A stretch of DNA of 64,000 nucleotides, taken from contig CAWHMD010000005.1 of the NCBI GenBank assembly GCA_963830385.1, positions 1,674,001 through 1,738,000 of the forward strand, read 5' to 3'. This DNA comes from Bog-532 sp963830385. GTDB taxonomy: Bacteria; Actinomycetota; Actinomycetes; Streptosporangiales; Streptosporangiaceae. The position numbers were made by a program, and so were the translations under genes. The notes below the pieces were generated by a model, which saw only the letters and a list, made by a program, of their open reading frames with translations, did no database searches and was not told where the DNA came from. Position 1 is the first letter of the stretch, and every line of letters starts with the position of its first letter. Below are positions 17,718 to 26,026 of this stretch, in pieces.

Positions 17718-18140
17718 CTACGCGCACCCGACCCATTCGCTGGAACCGTCGTCGAACCGCTGGTGCTTCCAGATGGGCACGGTCGCCTTCAGCTCGTCGA
17801 TCAGCATCCGGCAGGCCTCGAAGGCGTCCCCGCGGTGGGCACAGGACACCGCCACCACCACCGCCAGGTCGCCGATGGCCAGGTCGCCGACCCGGTGCAC
17901 GGCGGCCAGGGCGATCACCGGGAACTTCCCGGCGACCTCCTCGGCCACCCGGCGCAGCTCGGCCTCGGCCGAGGGGTGGGCCTGGTAGCTCAGGCCGGTG
18001 ACAGACTCGCCGTGGTCGTGGTCCCGCACGGCCCCGGCGAACAGCGCGACCCCGCCCGCCTCATCAGCCATGACGGTCTGGTGGATCTCGTCCACCGACA
18101 ACGGGGTGTCGCGAATGGCGATCAACCGGACTGCGCTCAC
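17718..18140 (-). CDS. moaE: Molybdopterin synthase catalytic subunit
   Basis: Large subunit of molybdopterin synthase, which inserts two sulfurs into precursor Z (cPMP) with thiocarboxylated MoaD as donor. 140 residues, the usual length. GGVALFAGAVRDHDHGESVTG, the VHRVGDLAIGD block and the active-site lysines in ELKATVPIWKHQ (Lys118 and Lys125) are family hallmarks. The start is GTG 18140. No moaD is visible here. It lies between the epimerase-like gene and the YlbL protease, all on the minus strand with gaps of 10-21 bases, so an operon is likely. Confidence 0.94.
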   Translation of the reverse strand: MSAVRLIAIRDTPLSVDEIHQTVMADEAGGVALFAGAVRDHDHGESVTGLSYQAHPSAEAELRRVAEEVAGKFPVIALAAVHRVGDLAIGDLAVVVAVSCAHRGDAFEACRMLIDELKATVPIWKHQRFDDGSSEWVGCA

Positions 18141-18161
18141 CGGACCGATCTTACCCGCCAG

Positions 18162-19490
18162 TCAGGTGCCGCTCTTGCGGCGGCGGCGGGCGATGCGGAC
18201 GACGGCGGCGGCGCCGACCACCGCGCCGGCTCCGGCCGCGGCCCCGGCCGCCGTGATCGCGGCCTCCTTGCGGGTGATGCGCCGCCCGGCCACCGCGTGC
18301 TTGCCGCCGCGGCTCTCCAGCAGCTCCGCCAGCACCTCGGTGTTGCCGTACTCGGGCCGCCAGCCGGCCTGGCGCAGGGTGGCGCAGTCGACCACCCACG
18401 GGTAGACCACGTAGCGCAGGTCGGCGGCGGGCGCCGGGGTGACCCCGACCCGGTGCAGCCGCTGGGCGGTGCCGAACGTCAGACCGGCAGGCAGCTCGAT
18501 CCCGCGCAGCCCGCTCAGCTCGTAGACCTCCTCCTGGTCCAGCCAGCCGTCGCAGCCGACCGCGAACTCGCCGGTGACCTTCCCCGCCACCGCCAGCTCG
18601 AGGGCGGAGACCAGATCGTCGATGTGGCAGAACTGCCAGCGCGGCTCGCAGCCCTTCACGGTCAGCAGCCGGGGTGCCTCGAAGTGCCGGGTCACGATCG
18701 TGTCGATGTCGTCACCGACCAGCGCCGCGGGCCGGACCACGGTCAGCTCCAGGCCCTGGTGCGCGCGCGGCGACCGCCCGGCCAGCTGCTCGATCTCCAG
18801 CAGGTCACCGGCCACGCTGTTGTCGATGTCGGCGGCCAGCGGGGTGGCCTCGGCCAGCGGGACCGGGTTGTCGGCCTTGGCCCCGTAGACCATCGCGCTG
18901 GTGATCAGCACGACCCGGCCCACCCGGCCGGCCGCGGCCGAGGTCAGCACGGTCTGGGCGCCCCGCACGTTGAACGCGCGGCGGGCCCGGTGCTCGGAAT
19001 CCGGCGCCAGGTCCAGGTCGGTGTGCACCACCACGTCGACCCCGGTCAGCCTGCCCGCCAGGGCCGGGTCACGGACGTCGGCCACCCGCCAGGTCACCCC
19101 CCGCACGTCGCCCCGGTGGTCGTCGATCGCGACCACCTTGCTGATGCGGTCGGACTCGGCCAGCCGGGCGACCAGCGCCCGGCCCACCCCGCGGGCGGCG
19201 CCAGTGACCGCGACCACCGGGTGCTTACCCTCGATGAGGTGGCCGTCGGCGGTGTCCTGGTCGGCCAGGGCCGGCGGGCCGTTGGTGGGCCCAGCTGCGG
19301 GTTCGGCCGCGTCAGCCGGGCCGCGCGGAGCAGGGGCGGCCGGCTCGGGCCCGGCCGGCCGGACGGCGCTGCCGGAACCCGGGGCGTCCGCGGTGGCCGC
19401 CTGGGCGGGCGGGCCGCCGGTGCGCCGTTGGCGAACCTGGGCTGGTGCGTTTCTCAAATTAGACTGCTCCCGAGATAACGTGGCCGTCAT
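18162..19490 (-). CDS. NAD-dependent epimerase/dehydratase-family protein with C-terminal membrane anchor
   Basis: 442 residues in three parts: an N-terminal ~85-residue Ala/Pro/Gly-rich disordered stretch, an extended-SDR Rossmann domain (VTGAARGVGRALV near residue 94, DHRGDV adenosine-binding acidic turn, TSAMVYGAKAD with the Tyr of YxxxK-like geometry), and a C-terminal hydrophobic Ala/Gly helix ending in RIARRRRKSG that looks like a membrane anchor. Such anchored epimerase-like proteins are common in actinobacteria, function unknown. It starts 32 bases from the divergent zincin-like gene. Confidence 0.82.
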   Translation of the reverse strand: MTATLSREQSNLRNAPAQVRQRRTGGPPAQAATADAPGSGSAVRPAGPEPAAPAPRGPADAAEPAAGPTNGPPALADQDTADGHLIEGKHPVVAVTGAARGVGRALVARLAESDRISKVVAIDDHRGDVRGVTWRVADVRDPALAGRLTGVDVVVHTDLDLAPDSEHRARRAFNVRGAQTVLTSAAAGRVGRVVLITSAMVYGAKADNPVPLAEATPLAADIDNSVAGDLLEIEQLAGRSPRAHQGLELTVVRPAALVGDDIDTIVTRHFEAPRLLTVKGCEPRWQFCHIDDLVSALELAVAGKVTGEFAVGCDGWLDQEEVYELSGLRGIELPAGLTFGTAQRLHRVGVTPAPAADLRYVVYPWVVDCATLRQAGWRPEYGNTEVLAELLESRGGKHAVAGRRITRKEAAITAAGAAAGAGAVVGAAAVVRIARRRRKSGT

Positions 19491-19522
19491 GACCCTTCCA
19501 TCCTGCCTGAGAGGACGGACAA

Positions 19523-21091
19523 ATGACTGATCGTCCGTTCGGCTTCGGTCCGCCCGACCCTGAGCGGCGGCCGGGAGACCCTGGAGGATCCGGTGGCCAG
19601 CAGCCGCCCGGCGGCGGAGGCGGCTCCGGAGGGGGTGGCACCGGCGGGGGTGGTTCCGGCGGGGGCGGCTTCGGCGGGGGCGGCCAGCCGCCCAGCCCCG
19701 GTGGGCCGTTCGGAGCCGCGAACCCGTTCGGCGACCCCCAGCAGTTCGCCGACGCGCTGCGCCAGTTCGCCGACCTGATGTCCTGGCAAGGCGGCCCGGT
19801 CAACTGGGACCTGGCCAAGAATGTGGCCCGGCACGCGGTCGCGGCCGCCGGTGACCCCAGCGTGCTGGCACCCCAGCGGCAGGAGGTCATCGAGGCGCTG
19901 CGCCTGGCGGACCTGTGGCTGGACGAGGCCACCACCTTCCCGTCGGGGATTTCCACCGCGACCGCCTGGAGCCGGTCGGAGTGGGTTGAGGCGACCTTCC
20001 CGGTGTGGTCGAAACTATGCGAGCCGATCGCCGCCACCGTGGTTGACGGCATGAGCAACATGATGCAGGTCGACCCCGAGCAGCTGGAGGGCGCACCCGA
20101 AGAGCTCAAGCAGGCATTCGGGGCGTTCGGCGGCGGGCTCGGCGGGCTCGGCGGCCTGGGCGCGATGATGAAGCAGGTCGGCGGGGCGATGATCGGCGGC
20201 CAGGTCGGCGCGGCCGTGGCCGAGCTGGCCGGCGAGGTCACCGGGTCGTTCGACATCGGGCTGCCGCTGGGGCCGAAGGGCACCGCGGCGCTGCTGCCGC
20301 CCGGCGTGGCCGCGTTCGGCGAGGGGCTCGGCCTCGACGCGAGCGAGGTGCGGCTGTACCTGGCGCTGCGCGAGGCCGCCCACCACCGGCTGTTCGCGCA
20401 CGTGCCGTGGCTGACCGCGCACCTGTTCGGCGCGGTCGAGGCTTACGCCCGGGGCATGACCGTCGACCTGTCCCGGCTGGAAGAGGCCATGCCGCAGATC
20501 GACATGAGCAACCCCGAGGCGCTGCGGGACGCGCTGGCCGGGGGCGAGCTGTTCCGGCCGGAGAACACCGAGGCGCAGAAGGTGGCGCTGGCCCGCCTGG
20601 AGACCGCGCTGGCGCTGGTCGAAGGCTGGGTCTCGACCGTCGTCGACGCGGCCGCCAAGGACCGGCTGCCGCACGCGAGCGCGCTGGCCGAGGCGATCCG
20701 CCGCCGCCGGGCGACCGGCGGCCCGGCCGAGCGCACCATGGCCACCCTGGTCGGCCTGGAGCTGCGCCCGCGGCGGCTGCGCGAGGCGGCCACGATCTGG
20801 CAGGGCCTGACCGAGGCCCGCGAGATCGAGGGCCGGGACGCGGTCTGGGCGCACCCGGATCTGCTGCCGACCGCCGAGGACCTGGACGACCCGGAGGGCT
20901 TCGTCCGCGGCCGCCCGGACTTCGACGTCAGCGAGCTGGACAAGCTGACCGAGGAGTCTGGCGGATCTGACAGCCCGGGTGGCTCCGACGGCCCCGGTGG
21001 CTCCGACGGCCCGGGTGGCGCCAAGCCCGGCGACTCGGGTGGCGCTGAGGGCCCCGGCGAGCCTGGCGAGCCCGGCGCGCCGGCCAGCTGA
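19523..21091 (+). CDS. Zincin-like (DUF2342-type) protein
   Basis: 522 residues. A Gly/Pro-rich N-terminus (about 1-65) with GGGG runs precedes a conserved region typical of the actinobacterial 'zinc-dependent metalloprotease' or 'F420-biosynthesis-associated' family: VNWDLAKNVARHAVAA, the Gly-rich GGMIGGQVGAAVAELAGEV-like helix, and LREAAHHRLFAHVPWL, where His-His-x-x-x-His would be the metal site. The C-terminal ~45 residues repeat GSDGPGG-type units and are disordered. No secretion signal is visible, and protease activity has not to my knowledge been shown for the family. ATG 19523 follows GAGAGGA. Divergent from the epimerase-like gene. Confidence 0.83.
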   Translation: MTDRPFGFGPPDPERRPGDPGGSGGQQPPGGGGGSGGGGTGGGGSGGGGFGGGGQPPSPGGPFGAANPFGDPQQFADALRQFADLMSWQGGPVNWDLAKNVARHAVAAAGDPSVLAPQRQEVIEALRLADLWLDEATTFPSGISTATAWSRSEWVEATFPVWSKLCEPIAATVVDGMSNMMQVDPEQLEGAPEELKQAFGAFGGGLGGLGGLGAMMKQVGGAMIGGQVGAAVAELAGEVTGSFDIGLPLGPKGTAALLPPGVAAFGEGLGLDASEVRLYLALREAAHHRLFAHVPWLTAHLFGAVEAYARGMTVDLSRLEEAMPQIDMSNPEALRDALAGGELFRPENTEAQKVALARLETALALVEGWVSTVVDAAAKDRLPHASALAEAIRRRRATGGPAERTMATLVGLELRPRRLREAATIWQGLTEAREIEGRDAVWAHPDLLPTAEDLDDPEGFVRGRPDFDVSELDKLTEESGGSDSPGGSDGPGGSDGPGGAKPGDSGGAEGPGEPGEPGAPAS

Positions 21092-21110
21092 TCCACTACC
21101 GGGAAAACTT

Positions 21111-21251
21111 TTCTCCACACCCGGTGGAGGACGTTCGGCCAGTTGAGAGCGGCCGCCGACAATTGCGCGGAGCGTAATCCACAGGCACGCGAGACGGATT
21201 TCCCCAGCAACACGCCGGTCACTCCCCACGTCGTCCACAGAGTTATCCACA
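21111..21251 (+). promoter_or_regulatory. Cluster of four DnaA-box-like sites
   Basis: Four 9-mers ending in TCCACA lie on the same strand within 141 bases: TTCTCCACA (21111-21119), TAATCCACA (21175-21183), TCGTCCACA (21231-21239) and TTATCCACA (21243-21251). The last is a perfect consensus box and the third matches the actinobacterial form. There is no dnaA or dnaN nearby, so this is not the usual oriC; a DnaA-titrating or DnaA-regulated site is possible. Confidence 0.5.
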
Positions 21252-21651
21252 GGCTGTGTTGACGCGTGGTGGCTCTGCTTTTTAGGGTCACCAGCAGTCC
21301 CGGATGCGCGGGCACCTGGTCAACTCGGCACGAACGCACCCGTCTTCAGGGGAAGGGGGACGGGTACTTTCACGAGGCGATCTTGCGGTCCCGGTTCAGA
21401 CCGCCCGCGCATCCGGGTTCACCTTTCAGGTGGGCCCGAACCTCGAACCTCCTGGCCCGCTGGCCCTCGTAAGGCCGGCCGCTCCCCTCTCGCGTTGCCC
21501 GCCACCGGCAGGGCACCGGCCAGACAATCACCTTGCCGCAGCGGAGTCCCATCACCAGGAGGCTCCCGCGTCCCGCACGTCACGATGCCCGTTCAGTGGA
21601 GCGTCTGCTGAAACCCACGAGTCACAGCAACCCCAGGCCTCACGGATCCCT

Positions 21652-21710
21652 ACCGGCGCGATGCCGCATTTGGGCCGGCTAGAACCGGCGCGATGCCGCA
21701 TTTGGGCCGG
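21652..21710. repeat. Paired repeat A, 27-base unit, 32-base pitch
   Basis: Two identical 27-base units at 21652-21678 and 21684-21710. Each is flanked by arms ACCGGC and GCCGG(T) and has the inner palindrome ATGCCGCAT. On the minus strand the centre reads CAAATGCGGCATCG, which aligns with the cores of repeat pairs B, C and D. Confidence 0.8.
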
Positions 21711-21943
21711 TTGACCACGGCGCGCGCCACGCGCGCGGATGGCCGGGCTGGCCCATCCCGTCGCCGTCGTCCCGCCAGCCGAACAGTGGGCCAGACGAGG
21801 ATGGGTCAAACCGCGCTCTTTGCGGCCTGAGGCGGCACGGCCGGTCTGCTCGACTGACCGGGCGGACGACGGCGACCGGGCGGGGCAGGCCTTAAAGGGC
21901 TTCATCCATCCCGGAGCCCGAAGTGCCCCGCCGGAGGCAAAAA

Positions 21944-22774
21944 TTACGACGGGTCGTTGCGGGCCATCTGGGTGGCGCGGAGGTCGGCGTGCATCTCCCA
22001 GGGGGCGTTGGGCAGCACGTGACCGGTCTCGAGCAGGGACTTGAGGTTGGCGAACACCGCCGGCCAGCCGGCCGCGATCGCGTCGAGGGCGTCCGGGTCG
22101 GCCAGGTTCTCGTGGGTGACCGTGAGCCGGACGATCTCGTGGTACGGCTCGATGTCGAAGGTCACGACCGACGGGCCGCCTGCGGGCGACTCACCCGGGG
22201 CGTCGAACGTCAGCGCCAGCCGCCGGGGTGGTTCGGACTCGATGATCTTGCCGATCACGTCGGCGATGCCGGAGCCGTCGACCCGGCGGTGCTCCCAGGT
22301 CGAGCCGACCCGCCAGTCGGAGACGTTGCTGTGCCCCCAGTACTGCGCGGTCAGGTCCGCGTCGGTCAGCGCCTGCCACACCCGCTCGGGTGAGCTCTCG
22401 ATGTAGGTCACGTACACGTAGTCCGGCCGTTCTGCGGTCACGGTGTCCTCCTCGTACTCGGCCTGGTCCTTGATTGCGCTCAGCGCCGCCAGTCGCGGGC
22501 GCTCGAACCTCCCGATCCAGCGCCGCTCGATCTCCCAGAGCGGGACCGGGTTCAGGTAGTGCAGCTTGGCCCGCCCCCGGCGGACCGTGGTGATGAGGTT
22601 CGCGGCCGCCAGCACGTCCAGATGCTGGGTGGCCGACTGCCGCGCCATGTTGAGCGGCTCGCACAACTCGGTCAGCGTCTGCCCGTTGTGTTCGCGCAGC
22701 CGGTCCAGCAGCGCCCGGCGAGTCGGATCCGCCAGCGCCCGGAACACCGCGTCGTCGCCCGCTCCCTCGCTCAC
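21944..22774 (-). CDS. ArsR-family HTH regulator fused to SRPBCC (AHSA1-like) domain
   Basis: 276 residues: an ArsR winged helix (about 1-90; DPTRRALLDRLRE, LCEPLNMARQSATQHLDVL, then the wing RGRAKLHYLN) and a C-terminal START/AHSA1-like domain (about 115-255; SSPERVWQALTDADLTAQYWG, RLALTFDAP). Such fusions are thought to be autoregulators whose SRPBCC pocket binds a hydrophobic ligand. I chose GTG 22774: upstream ATGs lie inside a perfect 20-base operator and between the -35 and -10, and GTG is six bases after CATATT, which suggests a leaderless message. The ligand is unknown. Confidence 0.87.
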   Translation of the reverse strand: MSEGAGDDAVFRALADPTRRALLDRLREHNGQTLTELCEPLNMARQSATQHLDVLAAANLITTVRRGRAKLHYLNPVPLWEIERRWIGRFERPRLAALSAIKDQAEYEEDTVTAERPDYVYVTYIESSPERVWQALTDADLTAQYWGHSNVSDWRVGSTWEHRRVDGSGIADVIGKIIESEPPRRLALTFDAPGESPAGGPSVVTFDIEPYHEIVRLTVTHENLADPDALDAIAAGWPAVFANLKSLLETGHVLPNAPWEMHADLRATQMARNDPS

Positions 22775-22780
22775 CTCTCC

Positions 22781-22810
22781 AATATGCAGGTAATTACCTG
22801 CATAAGTCAA
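22781..22810 (-). promoter_or_regulatory. Promoter with 20-bp palindromic operator of the ArsR-SRPBCC gene
   Basis: On the minus strand TTGACT (22805-22810), an 18-base spacer and CATATT (22781-22786) form a good promoter. A perfect palindrome ATGCAGGTAATTACCTGCAT (22784-22803) fills the spacer, so a bound repressor would block RNA polymerase. The gene starts six bases after the -10. Confidence 0.75.
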
Positions 22811-22917
22811 TGGCGGGCAGGATCGAGCGACGGCTGGGATTGGAGGGGACGAGGGTGCGAATGGGGCTGAGCGGGTTGCGAGGCGGCGCTTCGGGAGGCG
22901 CCGCGGCGAGGGTGGAA

Positions 22918-22977
22918 GGGAGTCGAAGGTAACTTCGGTACCCCTCTATGGGAGTCGAAGGTAACTTCGGTGCCCCT
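22918..22977. repeat. Paired repeat B, 28-base unit, 32-base pitch
   Basis: Units at 22918-22945 and 22950-22977 differ at one base. Each has GGG/CCCC outer arms and an inner hairpin CGAAG-GTAA-CTTCG. The minus-strand core CGAAGTTACCTTCG aligns at 9 of 14 positions with the core of repeat D. Confidence 0.8.
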
Positions 22978-23010
22978 GTCTTGGGGTGGGGGCGCAGGCG
23001 GGGGCCGGGT

Positions 23011-23080
23011 GCCTGCTGGGGATGGGGTGCCGCGTGGGGCACCTGCTGGGGTGGGGTGCCGCGTGGGGCGCCTGCTGGGG
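23011..23080. repeat. G-rich imperfect tandem repeat, 29-30-base period
   Basis: About 2.3 copies built from CCTGCTGGGG and TGGGGTGCCGCG blocks; CCTGCTGGG recurs at 23012, 23042 and 23071. The pitch is 30 and then 29 bases, so it is unlike the 32-base pairs. Runs of G4 on one strand could fold as quadruplexes. Confidence 0.65.
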
Positions 23081-23242
23081 TGGGCGTGGGTGGGGGCGCC
23101 GGGTGCGCCGCGTTGGGGGGTGAGGCGGCACGTTCTGGGCTCGCCGGGCCTGGCGGGTGTCGCTTGGGGCTCATTTGTCACTGGGGGCTCGGGAGTTGGC
23201 GGAGCGGGCGGGACTGTCGGTGGGCGGGGTGACCATGCGGCT

Positions 23243-24328
23243 ATGAGACCAATGCTGAAGGCCGGGCTGCGGGTCGTGTGGCGGGATCGGGACACACTGC
23301 AGGTGGGGGTGAACCCCCGGCGGGCCGTGGCCCTTTCGGGGATGGGCGATGCGGCCGCGGTGATCTCGCTGCTGGACGGGAGCCGGGACTGGGCAGAGTT
23401 GGTGGCGGCGGCCCGGGACGCCGGGATCTCTGTCAAGACCGTGCAGCGGGTGCTCGGGCTGCTGGCGGCCGCGGGCGCGCTGAGCGACCTGCCGCTGTCC
23501 ACGCTGAACGCGCTGACGCCGGTGGCGCGGGCCCGGATCGGCACCGAGCTGGCGGCGGCGTCGCTGACGTACGAACACTCCGACGGCGGCGCGCGGACGC
23601 TGGCGCGGCGGCGGCTGGCGTTCGTCCGGGTGCACGGGGGCAGCCGGATCGGGGCGGCGGTGGCCGGGCTGCTGGCGGCGGCGGGCGTCGGGCAGGTGGC
23701 CTGCCGGGACGGCGGCCTGACGCGGCCACAGGACCTGAGCCCGGCCGGGCTGGGGCTGGCCGACCTGGACCTGCCGCGGGCGGACGGGGCGGCCCGGCTG
23801 ATCGCCCGGATCGCGCCGGACGTGAGGACCGCCGACCGGGGCGAACGGCCCGACCTGGCCGTGCTGACCGGACCGGGCCAGCCGGAGACGGCGGCCGAGC
23901 TCACCCGGGCACGGATCCCGCACCTGACGGTGACCGGGGCCGAGGGGGTGGCGGTGGTCGGGCCGCTGGTGCGGCCGGGCCGCTCGGCCTGCCTGCGCTG
24001 CCTGGACCTGGCCCGGTCCGAGCGGGATCCGGCCTGGCCGCTGATCCTGGCCCAGCTGGCCAGCCCCGGGGACGGCAGCTGTGACACCGTGCTGGCGGCG
24101 ACGGTGGCGGCCCAGGCGGCCGTGCAGGCGCTGGCGTTCCTGGACACCGGGCGGCCCAGCACGGCGGTCAGTGACGGGGCCCTGGAGCTGGCCGTTCCGG
24201 ACTGGCAGTGGCGGCGCCGGTCCTGGCCGCCACACCCCCGCTGCCCTTGCGGCGCGGCGCTGGCCAGGAGCCGCTCGACCCCTGACGTCGCTACAACGGT
24301 CGGGGATGAACGAGAATTGAAAGCGTGA
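23243..24328 (+). CDS. ThiF/E1-like Rossmann protein, degenerate adenylation site
   Basis: 361 residues. The N-terminal ~110 residues resemble a PqqD/RRE-like winged-helix region (LDGSRDWAELVAAARDAGIS, VQRVLGLLAAAG). The rest resembles ThiF/cyclodehydratase proteins: GGSRIGAAVAGLLAAAGVGQVACRD is a GxGxxG-like nucleotide fold, and CLRC plus CPCG could bind a structural zinc. The catalytic Arg/Asp of active E1 enzymes are not obvious, so it may bind a partner or peptide rather than adenylate. The stop overlaps the UbiB-kinase start by four bases (GTGA). No RiPP precursor was seen nearby. Confidence 0.75.
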   Translation: MRPMLKAGLRVVWRDRDTLQVGVNPRRAVALSGMGDAAAVISLLDGSRDWAELVAAARDAGISVKTVQRVLGLLAAAGALSDLPLSTLNALTPVARARIGTELAAASLTYEHSDGGARTLARRRLAFVRVHGGSRIGAAVAGLLAAAGVGQVACRDGGLTRPQDLSPAGLGLADLDLPRADGAARLIARIAPDVRTADRGERPDLAVLTGPGQPETAAELTRARIPHLTVTGAEGVAVVGPLVRPGRSACLRCLDLARSERDPAWPLILAQLASPGDGSCDTVLAATVAAQAAVQALAFLDTGRPSTAVSDGALELAVPDWQWRRRSWPPHPRCPCGAALARSRSTPDVATTVGDERELKA

Positions 24329-25677
24329 GCGATGAAGATGTCCCTCGGCGCGCGGTGACGCGCACCGCCAAGCTGGCCGGCCTGCCCATCGGATACGCGG
24401 GCCGGGCGGCCCTCGGGCTAGGCAAGCGGATCGGCGGCCGGAGCGCCGAGATCGTCGCCCAGGAGATCCAGCAGCGCACGGCCGAACAGATCTTCCGCGT
24501 CCTCGGCGAGCTCAAGGGCGGGGCGATGAAGATGGGGCAGGCACTGTCCATCTTCGAGGCGGCGCTGCCGCCGGAGATCGCTGGGCCGTACCGGGCCACG
24601 CTGACCAAGCTGCAGGAGTCCGCTCCGCCGCTGCCCGCCCGGACCGTGCACCAGGTGCTGGTCAAGGACCTGGGTGAGAACTGGCGGGACCAGTTCGCCG
24701 AGTTCGACGACCAGCCGGTCGCGGCCGCTTCGATCGGCCAGGTGCACCGGGCCACCTGGCGGGACGGCCAGCCGGTGGCGGTGAAGATCCAGTACCCGGG
24801 GGCCGGGAACGCCATCATCAACGACTTCACCCAGCTGGCCCGTATAGGACGGCTCTTCGGGGTGCTGATGCCCGGCCTGGACGTGAAGCCGCTGCTGGAC
24901 GAGCTGCGCGCCCGGGTCGCCGAGGAGCTCGACTACGAGCTGGAGGCCAGGTCCCAGCAGGCCTTCGCGGACGCCTACCGGGGCGACCCCGACATCTACG
25001 TGCCGGACGTGATCACCGCCACCCGGCATGTGCTGGTCGCCCGCTGGATGGACGGCACGCCGATGGCCAAGGTCATCGGCGAGGGCACCCAGGAGCAGCG
25101 GAACCGGGCCGGGATCCTGCTCACCCGGTTCCTGTTCTCCGGGCCGGCCCGGGCCGGGCTGCTGCACGCCGACCCGCACCCGGGGAACTTCCGGCTGATG
25201 GCCGACGGGCGGCTCGGCGTGCTCGACTTCGGCGCGGTGGACCGGCTGCCGGACGGGCTGCCGCCGTTCTTCGGCCGGCTGCTGCGCATCATGCACGAGG
25301 ATCATCCGGACGTCGAGGCGGTCGAGCGCGAGCTGCGGGCCAACAACTTCCTGCGGCCCGGCATCGACGTGGACCTGGACGCGCTGCGGGCGTTCCTGGC
25401 CCCGCTGGCCGAGCCGTCCAAGGTCGAGTGCTTCCGGTTCACCCGGGAGTGGCTGCGCGGTGAGGCCGCCCGGGTGACCGACCTGAACGCGTCGAACATC
25501 TCCCGGAAGTTCAACGTGCCGCCCAGCTACGTGCTCATCCACCGGGTGTCCACGGCCGGCATCGGCGTGCTCTGCCAGCTGGAGTGCGAGGGCCGGTTCC
25601 GGGACGAGGTGCTGCGGTGGATGCCGGGCTACCTGGACGAGCCGGACGAGGGCCGCCGCTCGCTGCCGGTCGGTTAG
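24325..25677 (+). CDS. ABC1/UbiB-family atypical kinase-like ATPase
   Basis: 450 residues with the family's signatures in order: the N-terminal KGGAMKMGQ (KxGQ) extension that covers the active site, the Ala-rich loop AAASIGQVH in place of a Gly-rich loop, the VKIQYPG lysine, LHADPHPGNF catalytic loop and LDFGAV metal-binding motif. These proteins are ATPases linked to isoprenoid-lipid and quinone metabolism; actinobacteria use menaquinone, so the precise job is open. The GTG start overlaps the ThiF-like stop. A strong hairpin terminator follows at 25743-25781. Confidence 0.9.
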   Translation: MSDEDVPRRAVTRTAKLAGLPIGYAGRAALGLGKRIGGRSAEIVAQEIQQRTAEQIFRVLGELKGGAMKMGQALSIFEAALPPEIAGPYRATLTKLQESAPPLPARTVHQVLVKDLGENWRDQFAEFDDQPVAAASIGQVHRATWRDGQPVAVKIQYPGAGNAIINDFTQLARIGRLFGVLMPGLDVKPLLDELRARVAEELDYELEARSQQAFADAYRGDPDIYVPDVITATRHVLVARWMDGTPMAKVIGEGTQEQRNRAGILLTRFLFSGPARAGLLHADPHPGNFRLMADGRLGVLDFGAVDRLPDGLPPFFGRLLRIMHEDHPDVEAVERELRANNFLRPGIDVDLDALRAFLAPLAEPSKVECFRFTREWLRGEAARVTDLNASNISRKFNVPPSYVLIHRVSTAGIGVLCQLECEGRFRDEVLRWMPGYLDEPDEGRRSLPVG

Positions 25678-25742
25678 GGCTGGCCGGTTAGGGCTGGCCG
25701 GACAGGGCCAGGGCAGGGCACGCCAGGCCAGGCCAGACACAG

Positions 25743-25781
25743 CGAAGCGCCCGCCGGCCGTGCTGGCCAGCGGGCGCTTCG
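25743..25781. terminator. Bidirectional hairpin terminator
   Basis: A perfect 12-bp stem, CGAAGCGCCCGC (25743-25754) with GCGGGCGCTTCG (25770-25781), lies between the convergent UbiB-kinase and small Arg-rich genes. There is no long U run, as is common in actinomycetes. A 14-base tandem repeat (GGTTAGGGCTGGCC twice) lies just left of it at about 25674-25704. Confidence 0.75.
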
Positions 25782-25797
25782 ACGGCGTCCCCCAGGG

Positions 25798-25983
25798 TCA
25801 TACCTGAAGCGCGGAACGCAGCCGCGCTTCGGCGTGACGGGCGGTGCTGGCCCGGCGCTCAGCGCGCTGGGCACGCCGGCTCGCCCGGCTCAGGGCCCGG
25901 ATCTGGCGCGCGTGGCGAGTCCGGGACGCCTCTCGCAGGAGACTTCGATGTCGGTCGGTTGCCATTTGTTCGGTCAGGTACAT
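25798..25983 (-). CDS. Small Arg/Ala-rich basic protein downstream of whiB7
   Basis: 61 residues beginning MYLTEQMATDRHRSLLREA and continuing as an Arg/Ala-rich amphipathic helix (RQIRALSRASRRAQRAERRAS). Short proteins with this MYL...E..R..R..REA opening are frequent in actinomycetes and have no known function. ATG 25983 has AAGGGTGG about eight bases upstream; a longer frame reaches 26139 but overlaps whiB7 and lacks a start signal. It lies 43 bases downstream of whiB7 on the same strand and may share its induction. Confidence 0.6.
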   Translation of the reverse strand: MYLTEQMATDRHRSLLREASRTRHARQIRALSRASRRAQRAERRASTARHAEARLRSALQV

Positions 25984-26026
25984 GCTGTTCGCCACCCTTG
26001 ACGTCTTTGTCTTCGTCCGGCCGCAG

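Larger units (their letters stand above)
21092..21943. other. 852-base gene-free region
   Basis: Between the zincin-like gene (+) and the ArsR-type gene (-). It holds four DnaA-box-like sites at its left end and a 32-base-pitch repeat pair near 21652. Short open frames occur but have neither ribosome-binding sites nor third-position bias, so I see no gene. The rest shows no structure I can name. Confidence 0.6.
22811..23242. other. 432-base repeat-rich gene-free region
   Basis: Between the ArsR-type gene (-) and the ThiF-like gene (+). It holds repeat pair B (22918-22977) and a G-rich tandem repeat (23011-23080). Open frames through it are products of the G-rich repeats. The promoter of the ThiF-like gene must be here, but I cannot place it. 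Confidence 0.55.

Noticed and set aside
21111..21251. Chromosomal origin (oriC)
   Set aside because: Only four boxes, no AT-rich unwinding region, and no dnaA, dnaN or parAB beside it.
21652..21710. Two-unit CRISPR array
   Set aside because: Only two units with a five-base gap, no spacers of normal length, no cas genes, and the sequence differs between loci.
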